A stretch of 64,000 nucleotides of DNA. Origin: Porcincola intestinalis. Lineage in GTDB: Bacteria > Bacillota > Clostridia > Lachnospirales > Lachnospiraceae. A program made the translations under genes and the position numbers. This document shows positions 42,148 to 51,322 of this stretch, piece after piece; the stretch's first letter is position 1; the number at the start of each line of letters is the position of its first letter. Where the stretch lies: positions 1 through 64,000 of the forward strand of contig NZ_VULZ01000006.1 in assembly GCF_009696445.1 (NCBI RefSeq), given 5' to 3'. The notes below the pieces were generated by a model. It saw only the letters and a list, made by a program, of their open reading frames with translations. It was not told the origin of the DNA and did not search any database.

Positions 42148-42816
42148 ATGGAAGAAAAGGAAATCCCGAAGGCCGTCATCAGCCGGCTCCCGAAATACTA
42201 CAGGTACCTTGGCATCTTGATGGATGAAGGCGTGGAGCGCGTCTCCTCGGCAGATCTGAGCCGTCATATGCACGCCACAGCATCCCAGATCAGGCAGGAT
42301 CTGAATCATTTCGGGGGATTTGGCCAGCAGGGGTATGGCTATAATGTCAAGTATCTGTATGAAAGCATCGGAAAAATCCTGGGTCTTGACAGGGGCTACA
42401 CGATGATTATTGTCGGGGCAGGGCGGATTGGAATGGCTGTCGCCAGCTATACCCGCTTTGAAAAGAGAGGGTTCAAGGTCATTGGTATCTTTGACCGCAG
42501 GCCGGAGAATCACCGCGGAGAGAACGCCGGCGGCATAGAGGTCAGGGGGATGGATGAGCTGCCTGCTTTTCTGCGGCAGAACAAGCCGGATATCGCAGCG
42601 CTGACCATGCCGTCGGAGGGGGCTGCCATGGTTACACCGATCCTGATCGAGGGCGGAGTCAAGGGCATCTGGAACTTTTCCCATATGGATCTGGAGGTCC
42701 CGGAGGATGTCACCATCCAGGATGTTCATTTGTCGGAGAGCCTGATGGAGCTGGGGTACAGGATGAATCATCCTTCCGGCGGGCAGAAGACTTCCGGGAG
42801 GCGGCAGGAATCCTGA
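42148..42816 (+). CDS. rex: Redox-sensing transcriptional repressor Rex
   Basis: A 222-residue NADH/NAD sensor controlling fermentation genes. The N-terminal winged helix has KAVISRLPKYYRYLGILMDE and the recognition region TASQIRQDLNHFGGFGQQGYG. The Rossmann fold starts at TMIIVGAGRIGMAVASY, followed by KVIGIFDRRPE. The domain-swap C-terminal helix is followed by a short hydrophilic tail. ATG 42148 is chosen because GGAGG lies 11 bases upstream and homologues start with the helix before the winged helix. Expected targets in this genome are reductive genes such as nfn and alcohol dehydrogenases; no clear Rex site was located in the window. Confidence 0.94.
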   Translation: MEEKEIPKAVISRLPKYYRYLGILMDEGVERVSSADLSRHMHATASQIRQDLNHFGGFGQQGYGYNVKYLYESIGKILGLDRGYTMIIVGAGRIGMAVASYTRFEKRGFKVIGIFDRRPENHRGENAGGIEVRGMDELPAFLRQNKPDIAALTMPSEGAAMVTPILIEGGVKGIWNFSHMDLEVPEDVTIQDVHLSESLMELGYRMNHPSGGQKTSGRRQES

Positions 42817-42904
42817 TCACCGGCGGAGAGCCGGAAGGGTTTTCAGAAGGCTTCGGGCGGAGAGAAGGAATCATCGGGATGTGTATTGGTCGGAGGAGAT
42901 CGGC

Positions 42905-44065
42905 ATGATACCCAATATGGATATGGAAACGGAACAAGGTGCGTACCCGCGCGTGAAGGCGGAGATAGACCTTGGCGCCATTCGGGATAATTTTACTGCA
43001 ATGAGAAGCAGGCTTCGGGACGACACAAGGATGATTGCGGTTGTCAAGACAGATGCCTATGGACACGGTGCGGTCAGAATTGCGGAGATGATGGAACCTG
43101 AGACGTATATCTGGGGCTTTGCGGTGGCGACGACGGAGGAAGCCGTGGAACTTCGCCGCGCCGGGATCAGAAAGCCGATTCTGTGCCTTGGCTTTGTATT
43201 CCCCCAGGATTACGATCTGCTGGTGCGGCTTCAGATCCGGCCGGCAACCTTCAAGCTGTCCATGGCAAGACAGCTCTCGGAGGCGGCTTCAAGGGCAGGC
43301 ATGACACTCCCGGTTCATCTGGCAGTAGACACGGGGATGGGGCGGATCGGATTTCAGGTTTGCGAAGGAGATGCTGACGAGGCAGCGGAGATTGCGAAGC
43401 TTCCGAATCTGAAGGTGGAAGGACTGTTCACTCATTTCGCGCGGGCGGATGAAAGGGACAAAGGTTATACACAGGAGCAGTTCCGGAAATACTGCCGGTT
43501 CGAGCAGATGCTGGAGGAAAGGGGCGTCAGCATTCCGCTGCGCCATGCGGCCAATAGTGCTTCGATTATGGAGCTTCCCGGGACACACCTCGATGCGGTC
43601 CGCGCCGGGATCACCATCTATGGCATCTATCCGTCCGACGAAGTTGACAGAAATCTGATGCCGATGAAGCCGGCGATGTCGCTCATCAGCCACATCTGCT
43701 ACATCAAGAAGGTCCCGGCCGGAACCTCCATCAGCTATGGCGGGACATTCGTGACAGAGCGGGAAAGCCGGATCGCGACGATTCCGGTCGGGTACGGAGA
43801 CGGATATCCAAGAAGCCTTTCAAACAAGGGAAGTGTCCTGATCCGCGGCAGGCGTGCACCCATTGTCGGACGGGTCTGTATGGACCAGTTCATGGTGGAT
43901 GTGACAGAGATCGAGGCGGAGGAGTTCGACAGGGTGACGCTCCTCGGACAGGACGGGAAAGACGCGGTGACGGCCGATGAACTCGGGAGACTGTCCGGCC
44001 GGTTCCCGTATGAGCTTGTCTGTGACATCTCAAAACGTGTGCCGAGGGTGTATGTGAATGCTTAA
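42905..44065 (+). CDS. alr: Alanine racemase
   Basis: A 386-residue PLP enzyme making D-alanine for peptidoglycan. PLP lysine in AVVKTDAYGHGA, N-terminal barrel motifs DTGMGRIGF and HAANSASIMELP, catalytic Tyr in SISYGGTFV, and CMDQFMVDVT in the C-terminal domain. ATG 42905 follows GGAGGAG by a few bases; the open frame reaches back to 42881 without need. It lies 88 bases after rex and probably shares its transcript. Confidence 0.96.
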   Translation: MIPNMDMETEQGAYPRVKAEIDLGAIRDNFTAMRSRLRDDTRMIAVVKTDAYGHGAVRIAEMMEPETYIWGFAVATTEEAVELRRAGIRKPILCLGFVFPQDYDLLVRLQIRPATFKLSMARQLSEAASRAGMTLPVHLAVDTGMGRIGFQVCEGDADEAAEIAKLPNLKVEGLFTHFARADERDKGYTQEQFRKYCRFEQMLEERGVSIPLRHAANSASIMELPGTHLDAVRAGITIYGIYPSDEVDRNLMPMKPAMSLISHICYIKKVPAGTSISYGGTFVTERESRIATIPVGYGDGYPRSLSNKGSVLIRGRRAPIVGRVCMDQFMVDVTEIEAEEFDRVTLLGQDGKDAVTADELGRLSGRFPYELVCDISKRVPRVYVNA

Positions 44066-44075
44066 TCCGGCTGCC

Positions 44076-44104
44076 TTGACGGTGATTGGTTTTATTGTTA
44101 TATT
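44076..44104 (+). promoter_or_regulatory. Promoter of the CorC-like gene
   Basis: TTGACG (44076-44081), 17-base spacer, TATATT (44099-44104). Confidence 0.75.
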
Positions 44105-44117
44105 TTAGTTTGCGTCT

Positions 44118-44147
44118 GCTGACGGCGGAACCCATACAACCGTCAGC
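44118..44147 (+). promoter_or_regulatory. Inverted repeat in the CorC-like leader
   Basis: A perfect 8-bp inverted repeat GCTGACGG / CCGTCAGC (44118-44125 and 44140-44147) located right after the expected transcription start. No T-run follows, so it is an operator or leader hairpin rather than a terminator. Confidence 0.4.
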
Positions 44148-44170
44148 CGGGATATCAAAGGGAGTTTTCA

Positions 44171-45496
44171 ATGAGCGATGACCTGGGGCCTTTCCCCGGA
44201 ATACTGATGTTTATGCTTCTGGCTGCGGCTGGTTTTATCTGTTCTGCATTCAGCGCGGCTGCCTCGGAATTGTCCGATGCGGACCTAGAGCGGAATGGAG
44301 ACGATTCAGAGGATGAGGACGGGGCGGACTTTTCAGACAGACAGAAGGCCATATGCGGCAGGCTTTCGAAGATCCTGGACAAGCCGGAGCAGATGATCGG
44401 AGCTTCCGCTTTCTGGCAGATTCTGACAGCCGTGTGCGGAGCACTGATCTTTGAACGCATCCAGGGGGCAGGAGTCTGGCTTTCTGTTCTGTGTGCTGTC
44501 TTTCTGACTTATGTCTTCGGGAGGGCGCTGCCGGGGTATGTCGGAAAGGTGCACAGGCTCAGCTATATTTTCGCCGTTTATCCGCTGTGGCGGGTGCTTT
44601 CTGGCGCCGCGCTTCCGTTCACGACTGTGTTCGGATGGGCAGCGGCGTTTCTTGCAAAACTGGCTGCATCAGATCCGGCTCAGATCCGGGAGAAGGTGAC
44701 CGAGAGTGAGATCATTTCCATGGTCAACGAAGGGCACCAGCAGGGAACGGTTGACGAGGATGAGGCGGAGATGATCCGGAACATCTTCGAGCTGGACGAG
44801 AAACAGGCTCAGGACATTATGACGATCCGGGGCAAGATCATCGCACTGAGCGGAAAGACTCCGCTGGACGATGCGATCCGTCTGATGGTCAAATCACCGA
44901 ATTCCCGGTTCCCGGTTTATGATGACTCCATCGACAATATTACCGGAGCTCTCTACATCAAGGATGCCATGTCCTTCCATATGAAGGAACAGTATAATCA
45001 GAAAAGCATCCGGGATATCCCGGGGCTTCTGCGGCAGGTGAAGTTTGTGCCGGAGACACGCAGAATTGATGAGCTGTTCTCGGACATGCAGAAAAGCCAG
45101 GTGCAGATCGCGATTGTCGTCGATGAGTACGGGGAGACGGCAGGCCTTGTGACGATGGAGGATATTCTGGAGGAGATCGTCGGGAATATCTTCGATGAGT
45201 ATGACAGGGTGGAGAGGCTGATTGTTCCGGTTGGGAAGGGAAGATGGAAGATCAGCGGCATGGCGTCTCTCTCCGATGTCGCGAAGACACTGGGCGCTCA
45301 GGAGAATGAAGACTATGAGACCCTGAACGGATACCTCACCGCGAGACTGGATCATGTGCCAGGACCGGGTGACGTGGGAAAGCGCGTCGCAGACGAGGAG
45401 AACGGCATTCTGTTTACAGTAAGGGCAGTGCACGGGAATACGATTCAGTGGGCTTTGGCCGAAAAACAGCAGTCAGACCAGAAAGAAGAAGGTTGA
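44171..45496 (+). CDS. CNNM/CorC-like CBS-domain membrane protein
   Basis: A 441-residue protein: a DUF21-like membrane part (about 1-175, four hydrophobic segments), two CBS domains (about 200-335, with MTIRGKIIALSG, SPNSRFPVYDDS and VVDEYGETAGLVTMEDILEE), and a C-terminal CorC_HlyC domain. In magnesium exporters of this family the membrane part has conserved FSxSE and a GNN-type segment. Here the corresponding parts read FSAAASELSD followed by an acidic stretch (ERNGDDSEDEDGADFSD) and SAFWQIL, so ion-binding residues seem altered. Magnesium transport is therefore doubtful. Old annotation would be hemolysin-like. yebC follows after 19 bases. Confidence 0.82.
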   Translation: MSDDLGPFPGILMFMLLAAAGFICSAFSAAASELSDADLERNGDDSEDEDGADFSDRQKAICGRLSKILDKPEQMIGASAFWQILTAVCGALIFERIQGAGVWLSVLCAVFLTYVFGRALPGYVGKVHRLSYIFAVYPLWRVLSGAALPFTTVFGWAAAFLAKLAASDPAQIREKVTESEIISMVNEGHQQGTVDEDEAEMIRNIFELDEKQAQDIMTIRGKIIALSGKTPLDDAIRLMVKSPNSRFPVYDDSIDNITGALYIKDAMSFHMKEQYNQKSIRDIPGLLRQVKFVPETRRIDELFSDMQKSQVQIAIVVDEYGETAGLVTMEDILEEIVGNIFDEYDRVERLIVPVGKGRWKISGMASLSDVAKTLGAQENEDYETLNGYLTARLDHVPGPGDVGKRVADEENGILFTVRAVHGNTIQWALAEKQQSDQKEEG

Positions 45497-45515
45497 ATCA
45501 AAGGAGAAGGATTCT

Positions 45516-46259
45516 ATGTCAGGACATTCAAAGTTTGCGAACATTAAGCACAAGAAGGAACGCAACGATGCTGCCAAGGGTAAGATCTTTACAATCATCG
45601 GCCGTGAGATTGCCATCGCCGTCAAAGAGGGCGGACCGGACCCGAACAACAATTCCAAGCTTCGCGACGTTGTTGCGAAGGCAAAGGCAGCCAACATGCC
45701 GAACGAGACAATCGCCCGCGGCATCAAGAAGGCGGCCGGGGATGCAGACTCTGTCAACTACGAGGAAGTGTCCTACGAGGGATACGGCCCGAACGGCGTC
45801 GCGATCGTTGTGGACTGCCTGACCGACAATCGAAACAGGACGGCAGCGGATGTCCGGGCGGCATTCTCCAAGAACGGCGGCAATGTCGGAACACCGGGCT
45901 GTGTTTCCTTTATGTTTGATAAGAAGGGACAGATTATCGTCGATAAGGAGGAGTGCAGCCTCAGCTCCGATGACCTGATGATGGCAGCACTGGACGCCGG
46001 AGCGGAGGATATCAACGAGGCGGAAGATTCCTATGAGATTCTGACCGATCCGAATACCTTCTCGGAGGTGCGTCAGAAGCTGGAGGAAGCCGGCATCCCG
46101 ATGGCATCCGCTGATGTCACGATGATCCCGCAGAACTATGTCAGCGTCGACAGCGAGGAAGCCAGCAAACAGCTTACCCGTCTGCTGGACACCCTTGATG
46201 AGAATGATGATGTGCAGGCTGTCTATTCCAATCTGGAGGAGAGCGACAGCGCAGAGTGA
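45516..46259 (+). CDS. yebC: YebC/PmpR-family protein
   Basis: A 247-residue protein beginning with the invariant GHSKFANIKHKKERNDAAKG and containing ARGIKKAAGD, YEGYGPNGVAIVVDCLTDNR and NVGTPGCVSFMF. Members were first described as transcription regulators; recent work links YebC proteins to translation of difficult motifs such as proline runs. Strong ribosome binding site (AAAGGAGAAGG). Unambiguous family assignment. Confidence 0.95.
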   Translation: MSGHSKFANIKHKKERNDAAKGKIFTIIGREIAIAVKEGGPDPNNNSKLRDVVAKAKAANMPNETIARGIKKAAGDADSVNYEEVSYEGYGPNGVAIVVDCLTDNRNRTAADVRAAFSKNGGNVGTPGCVSFMFDKKGQIIVDKEECSLSSDDLMMAALDAGAEDINEAEDSYEILTDPNTFSEVRQKLEEAGIPMASADVTMIPQNYVSVDSEEASKQLTRLLDTLDENDDVQAVYSNLEESDSAE

Positions 46260-46325
46260 GGAGAACCCGGAGGCTGATCTTCTGAGGAAAACAGGCCGCC
46301 GGATCAGGCGGCAGGAGGCATGTTC

Positions 46326-47126
46326 ATGAATGACTATGAAACCGGTATGGCGGGCATGCGGGATGCGCTGAAGACGCACGATGCGCTTCTGAATGCATTT
46401 TCGCGTAAGCTGTACGCCGAACAGTTCAAGGACTATTACATGAGCCTGATTCCGGCGATGGACGCGATCGAGAATCTGTATGCGGCTGTTGTGGAAAAGG
46501 ATACGATGCTGGAGAACATGGCACAGGAGCTGGTGTCATCTGCTTCCCAGATGCTTGATGCGGCGCCCAGGAGAGAGAAAGAGCGTCTGAACATCAATTT
46601 GAGCCTCGCCATGGCAGGGTATGTATTTCCGGCGCTTCTGAAGTACCAGGGCTTATCCTCGAAACCGCTTGTCGATCATGTTTCAAAGGCCTGGAAGCGG
46701 GCTTTCCCGAAGTCAAACCTGACGCCGGCAGAGTATGACGTGATTGAAAAGGGCTTCCATAAAAAATTCTGTTTTATCACGACGGCCTGCTGCAGACGGC
46801 TGAACCGACCGGATGACTGTTATGAGCTGACGCTCCTGAGAACCTACAGGGACCAGTATATGGCGTTCCTTCCGGATGGGGAGAAGCTCATTGAGATGTA
46901 CTATGATGTAGCACCGTCCATTGTCAAACACATCGACCGGCTTCAGGATTCGGATCGTATTTACGATGGGATCTGGGACACTTACATCCAGCCATGCATC
47001 CGACTGATCGAAAGTGGGAAAAACGAGGAGTGCAGAGCGCTCTACACACGGATGGTGCTGGATCTGAAGAGCCGGTATTTCCTGACAGAACCGGTCCGGG
47101 CCTGCCAGTCCTCTAAAATCGCCTGA
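46326..47126 (+). CDS. Conserved protein with CFI-box-like C-terminal domain
   Basis: A 266-residue soluble, helix-rich protein that I cannot assign a function. The segment CFITTACCRRLNRPDDCYEL, then LLRTYRDQYMAF, YYDVAPSIVKHI, resembles the CFI-box motif (CFIATA, LR-x-FRD, YY-x-xSP) seen at the C-terminus of many otherwise unrelated bacterial proteins. Here it lies in the second half and the tail continues for about 50 residues. The Cys residues could bind metal. ATG 46326 is taken because AGGAGG is seven bases upstream; the ATG at 46320 is too close. A GCCGCC-GGATCA-GGCGGC hairpin abuts the ribosome binding site. Confidence 0.65.
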   Translation: MNDYETGMAGMRDALKTHDALLNAFSRKLYAEQFKDYYMSLIPAMDAIENLYAAVVEKDTMLENMAQELVSSASQMLDAAPRREKERLNINLSLAMAGYVFPALLKYQGLSSKPLVDHVSKAWKRAFPKSNLTPAEYDVIEKGFHKKFCFITTACCRRLNRPDDCYELTLLRTYRDQYMAFLPDGEKLIEMYYDVAPSIVKHIDRLQDSDRIYDGIWDTYIQPCIRLIESGKNEECRALYTRMVLDLKSRYFLTEPVRACQSSKIA

Positions 47127-47211
47127 GAAGGGGACATCTTCGCTGGAGAAGGCTATCCTTGTTTCAGGCTGATTTGAAACCTGTCAATGAGTCAGGAAAG
47201 GAATCGATCAT

Positions 47212-48084
47212 ATGTCAGTTCTTCAGGCTGTTTTTCTCGGGATTGTGCAGGGACTCACCGAGTTTCTGCCGGTCTCCAGTTCAGGGCACCTTGCAATTTT
47301 TCAGAACATTCTTCATATTGAGACCGACAGCAGCGTGCTGTTTGATGTCATGCTCCATGTCGGGACACTTCTCGTGGTTCTGGTTGTCTACTGGAAGGAC
47401 ATTCTCAAATTGATTGTGGAGTTCTTCAGGATGATCGGTGACTTATTTGCCAATCTGTCCATGCTGTTTTCTTCCGGAAGGAAGCAGCCGCATTACCGCA
47501 AAATCGTTCGTACCAACTACAGAAAGTTTGTGGTATTGATTATTGTTTCGACAATTCCGACGGGCATCATGGGATACCTTGGCAGCAAGCTGATCAAGGA
47601 CGCTTCCGGGACGCTGATTGTTCCGGGAATCTGCCTGCTCATAACGGGTGTGCTGCTCTTGCTGTCTGACAGAAGAGCAGACTGCTGGAAGATTCCGAAG
47701 GATGTATCCTATGGCGAGGGTGTTCTGATCGGGATCGCCCAGGGGTTTGCGACGCTTCCGGGACTTTCACGTTCCGGCAGCACGATTGCGGCTGCTACGT
47801 TCTGCGGGCTTGACCGGAAGTTCGCTGTAAAATATTCGTTTATCCTGTCCATTCCGGCGATTATCGGGGCAGCCGTGCTGGAGCTTTCTGATATCTCTTC
47901 GGAAGCGGTTACCGGCAGGCTGATCGGGACTTATGCGGCAGGAATGATCGCAGCAGCGGTTGTCGGCTATCTGGCGATTCGATTCATGCTGAGAATTGTC
48001 CAGAACCGGAAACTGAAATATTTTTCGTATTATTGCTTTGCGATCGGGGTTCTCTCGATCATCGGACAGTTTGTGTTCATGTAA
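47212..48084 (+). CDS. uppP: Undecaprenyl-diphosphate phosphatase
   Basis: A 290-residue membrane enzyme (BacA family) that recycles the undecaprenyl carrier for wall synthesis. Contains GIVQGLTEFLPVSSSGHLAI with the catalytic Glu and Ser, DVMLHVGTL with the His, and the second signature LPGLSRSGSTIAAA. Eight or so membrane helices. It is preceded by CAGGAAAGG. ftsK follows after 32 bases. Confidence 0.96.
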   Translation: MSVLQAVFLGIVQGLTEFLPVSSSGHLAIFQNILHIETDSSVLFDVMLHVGTLLVVLVVYWKDILKLIVEFFRMIGDLFANLSMLFSSGRKQPHYRKIVRTNYRKFVVLIIVSTIPTGIMGYLGSKLIKDASGTLIVPGICLLITGVLLLLSDRRADCWKIPKDVSYGEGVLIGIAQGFATLPGLSRSGSTIAAATFCGLDRKFAVKYSFILSIPAIIGAAVLELSDISSEAVTGRLIGTYAAGMIAAAVVGYLAIRFMLRIVQNRKLKYFSYYCFAIGVLSIIGQFVFM

Positions 48085-48116
48085 ACTGCCGCAGCGGGCA
48101 CAGGAGGGTCTTCTGA

Positions 48117-51100
48117 ATGGCTGATCGCAGAAAGACAGCAGGCAAAAAACAGAGTGCAGCTTCAGGAAGGGCGGGAACAAGTTCCCGCTCTTCTTTGAAT
48201 GGAAAGAGAAGGGCGGCTGCCCGGACCGGAAAATCATCCGGCTCCGGCAGAGCTGCAGCTTCGAGGAAAACAACTGCCCGTCAGACAATGAAAACGATGC
48301 CGCAGCCCAATCCTGCGATGAACATCGAAATATTCTGCTGGATCCTGCTTGCAGTGTCGGTTTTGATCTTTATCAGCCTGTTCGGCATCGGCGGAAAGAT
48401 CGGGAATGTACTCGGCGGTATCTTTTTCGGATTGATGGGAACCAACGCTTATGTCTTTCCGTTTCTTCTGTTTTTCCTGACGCTTTACATCATGGCAAAC
48501 CGGGGCAGCAGAAGAGCATATGTTCAGACAGCTTCCGCCGCCGGTCTGTTTGTGACGGTCTGCGGACTTCTGGAGTTGATGCTGGTCGGCTGGCGGGAAA
48601 GCCACAGTCTGAATGAATACTATGAGGTTGGAATGCAGTACCATCAGGGCGGAGGCCTGATCGGCGGGGCACTTGAGAATCTGTTCTGCCCGACGATCGG
48701 TGTGGCGGGAACCTATATTGTGCTGATTGCCGCCACAATTCTTTTCCTCGCGCTGATCACACAGAAAACGCTGTTTGTCTCAGCCGGAAAATGGGGCAGG
48801 CAGACGCTGGACGAGCAGCGGGAAGTCCTTGCAGTCCGCAGGGAGGCTGAGCGAGCCAGACGCCAGGAAGAACGTGCTGAAAGACGGGCTGAAGCCATCC
48901 GGCTGCGCGAGGAGGAAAAGAAGCGTTTTGGAGAACAGTCCGCCCTGAAGGCTGCCCCGGATGGAAGCGGTGAAGACCCGGATGGTTTGTCCATCTCTTT
49001 CTTTGGCAGACAGAAAGCAGAAGGTAGCAGATCGTCTGCGGAGGATGCACAAAAGGACCTCTTCGGCGATGTCAGATATGCAGATAAAAAGGGCAAAAAG
49101 GATTTTGTTGTATTCGGAAAGCTCAGCGGAGATGTGCCGGACGGACGAAATGCCCCGGTAACCTCATTTGAGAAGGACGACTTGAAGGCGAAGACCGTTT
49201 CTTCAGAGGCGCTGTTCAGAAGGAGCAGAAAGGCAGATGCACATCAGCAGGCAGAGGCTTCTGATGCCCATGATGCTGCAGAACCGGTTTCCGGGCTTGA
49301 AGAGCCGGAGCTCGGGGCAGGCACTCTTTCTCCTGACCTTGTGATACACAGGGGCGGGGAGGAAGCGTCTCCTGTCAACGGGACAGGCAACCGGATGCTG
49401 CAGGAAAAGCTGAAGCATGACAGCTGCAGGGCTTCACAGACCAGCGCTTCCGGGAAAGAAGCAGCAGACTTCGGCAGGCTGCCGGATGAAGAACATGACC
49501 AGGCTGAACGCGGAGAGGTTGTGACAAAAAAGGAAATCGAGGAGGCCGGTGCGTCCAATATCAGGAGAAAGGCTGCCCAGCAGGCGGGAGCACAGGTCTC
49601 AAAGAAAGTATCTGCGTTGGAGGCTGAGCAGGCTGCCGACAATGTCGCAAGAGAGATCGAGTCAAAGGAGGAGGAAGAGCAGCCATATGCATTTCCGCCG
49701 GTGGATCTTCTCGAAAAACCAAGGCGCAGTGCAGACAGCCTGACAGATGCGGACCTGAGGGAGACTGCGTCGAAGCTTCAGCAGATTCTCGCGACATTCG
49801 GAGTGCATGCCAAGGTGACCAACGTGTCCTGTGGTCCGTCGGTGACCAGGTATGAGCTTCAGCCTGAGATGGGCACGAAGGTTTCGAAGATCACGAACCT
49901 GGCGGATGATATCAAGATGAATCTGGCGGTCACGGATATCCGGATCGAGGCGCCGATTCCGGGAAAGGCGGCGGTCGGGATCGAGGTGCCGAACAGAACG
50001 CCTTCCATGGTCTACCTGAGAGAGCTGATCGATTCAGAAGAATTCCGGAAGGCCAAGAGCAGACTGACCTACGTGGTCGGGAAGGATATTGCCGGAAAGA
50101 TCGTCGTGTCTGATATCGCGAAGATGCCGCACCTTCTGATTGCCGGGGCAACCGGATCCGGAAAGTCTGTCTTCATCAACACAATGATCATGTCGATCCT
50201 GTACAAATCAGATCCGTCGGACGTCAAGCTGATTATGATCGACCCGAAGGTTGTCGAGCTTTCTGTGTACAACGGGATTCCGCATCTGTTCATCCCGGTC
50301 GTCACCGATCCGAAGAAGGCGGCAGGAGCACTCAACTGGGCAGTGTCAGAGATGACAAAGCGCTATCAGATGTTCGCTGAGGTCGGTGTCCGGAACCTGG
50401 CCGGCTACAACGCAAAGGCAGAGGCGCTTCAGAAGGCCGGCACTGCCGGCGCTCCGAAGAAGCTGCCGCAGATTGTCATCATTGTCGATGAGCTGGCGGA
50501 CCTGATGATGGTCTCCGGAAATGAAGTCGAGGACGCAATCTGCCGTCTGGCACAGCTTGCACGCGCCTGCGGGATCCATCTGGTCATCGCAACGCAGCGG
50601 CCTTCTGTCGATGTCATCACGGGACTCATCAAGGCTAACATTCCGTCAAGGATTGCATTTGCGGTCTCATCGGGGACTGACTCAAGGACCATTCTGGACC
50701 GCGGCGGCGCGGAGCGTCTGCTCGGAAACGGAGATATGCTTTTCTCCCCGCAGAACTATAAGAATCCTGTCCGGATTCAGGGCGCTTATGTCTCAGATGA
50801 GGAGATCCAGGAGGTCGTCGATGCCATAAAGGTGGACGGAAATTCTGATCAGATCAAGGAGCGGATGGAGGAGGTCCAGAAGGCAGCTGTCAGCGCGGAA
50901 CCGGGAGGCGGAGGCGATGTGGATGAGCTTTTTGCCGAGGCAGGAAGGTTTATCATCTCCAAGGACAAGGCGTCCATCGGCATGCTGCAGAGGTGGCTGA
51001 AGATTGGCTTCAACCGCGCGGCGAGAATCATGGACCAGCTCTCGGATGCAGAGGTAGTCGGTCCGGATGAGGGGACAAAGCCCAGAAAAGTGCTGATGTC

Positions 51101-51137
51101 GGAGGAACAGTTTGAGAATTATCTGGAAACACATTGA
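48117..51137 (+). CDS. ftsK: FtsK/SpoIIIE-type DNA translocase
   Basis: A 1006-residue chromosome-segregation motor. A basic leader of about 60 residues is followed by four membrane helices (about 65-220). A long charged, low-complexity linker (about 225-530) contains a Glu/Arg coiled coil. The motor has SCGPSVTRYELQPEMGTKVS in the alpha part, Walker A LIAGATGSGKSVFINTM, Walker B IVIIVDELADLMM, and ATQRPSVDVITGLIKANIPS with the arginine-finger area. The C-terminal gamma winged helix ends the protein (SIGMLQRWLKIGFNRAARIM). It could be FtsK in vegetative division or SpoIIIE in sporulation; one protein often serves both in clostridia. Confidence 0.95.
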   Translation: MADRRKTAGKKQSAASGRAGTSSRSSLNGKRRAAARTGKSSGSGRAAASRKTTARQTMKTMPQPNPAMNIEIFCWILLAVSVLIFISLFGIGGKIGNVLGGIFFGLMGTNAYVFPFLLFFLTLYIMANRGSRRAYVQTASAAGLFVTVCGLLELMLVGWRESHSLNEYYEVGMQYHQGGGLIGGALENLFCPTIGVAGTYIVLIAATILFLALITQKTLFVSAGKWGRQTLDEQREVLAVRREAERARRQEERAERRAEAIRLREEEKKRFGEQSALKAAPDGSGEDPDGLSISFFGRQKAEGSRSSAEDAQKDLFGDVRYADKKGKKDFVVFGKLSGDVPDGRNAPVTSFEKDDLKAKTVSSEALFRRSRKADAHQQAEASDAHDAAEPVSGLEEPELGAGTLSPDLVIHRGGEEASPVNGTGNRMLQEKLKHDSCRASQTSASGKEAADFGRLPDEEHDQAERGEVVTKKEIEEAGASNIRRKAAQQAGAQVSKKVSALEAEQAADNVAREIESKEEEEQPYAFPPVDLLEKPRRSADSLTDADLRETASKLQQILATFGVHAKVTNVSCGPSVTRYELQPEMGTKVSKITNLADDIKMNLAVTDIRIEAPIPGKAAVGIEVPNRTPSMVYLRELIDSEEFRKAKSRLTYVVGKDIAGKIVVSDIAKMPHLLIAGATGSGKSVFINTMIMSILYKSDPSDVKLIMIDPKVVELSVYNGIPHLFIPVVTDPKKAAGALNWAVSEMTKRYQMFAEVGVRNLAGYNAKAEALQKAGTAGAPKKLPQIVIIVDELADLMMVSGNEVEDAICRLAQLARACGIHLVIATQRPSVDVITGLIKANIPSRIAFAVSSGTDSRTILDRGGAERLLGNGDMLFSPQNYKNPVRIQGAYVSDEEIQEVVDAIKVDGNSDQIKERMEEVQKAAVSAEPGGGGDVDELFAEAGRFIISKDKASIGMLQRWLKIGFNRAARIMDQLSDAEVVGPDEGTKPRKVLMSEEQFENYLETH

Positions 51138-51220
51138 GAAATATTTGTCAATATCGCCGCCGGAAACCTGAAATGATTTAATTATTCGTTCAAAATACAC
51201 AAATAATTCCACACCTGTAC

Positions 51221-51249
51221 TTGATGGAAGCGCTTTTTCGCTATATACT
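51221..51249 (+). promoter_or_regulatory. Promoter of nfnAB
   Basis: TTGATG (51221-51226), 17-base spacer, TATACT (51244-51249). Confidence 0.8.
51224..51239. promoter_or_regulatory. cre-like site inside the nfn promoter
   Basis: ATGGAAGCGCTTTTTC matches the CcpA cre pattern at about 13 of 16 positions and lies between the -35 and -10 boxes, where binding would repress. It shares GGAAGCGCTTT with the site at 42016. Confidence 0.45.
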
Positions 51250-51262
51250 GAACACAATGATA

Positions 51263-51291
51263 TGAGTGTCAAAAGTACCTTTTGCCACTCA
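51263..51291 (+). promoter_or_regulatory. Hairpin at the 5' end of the nfn transcript
   Basis: TGAGTG-T-CAAAAG (51263-51275) pairs with CTTTTG-C-CACTCA (51279-51291), a 12-bp stem with one internal mismatch and a three-base loop. No T-run follows. It may be a transcript-stabilising hairpin or an operator. Confidence 0.5.
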
Positions 51292-51322
51292 GGCATGATT
51301 TCAGCAGGATGGAGGAAAGGTC

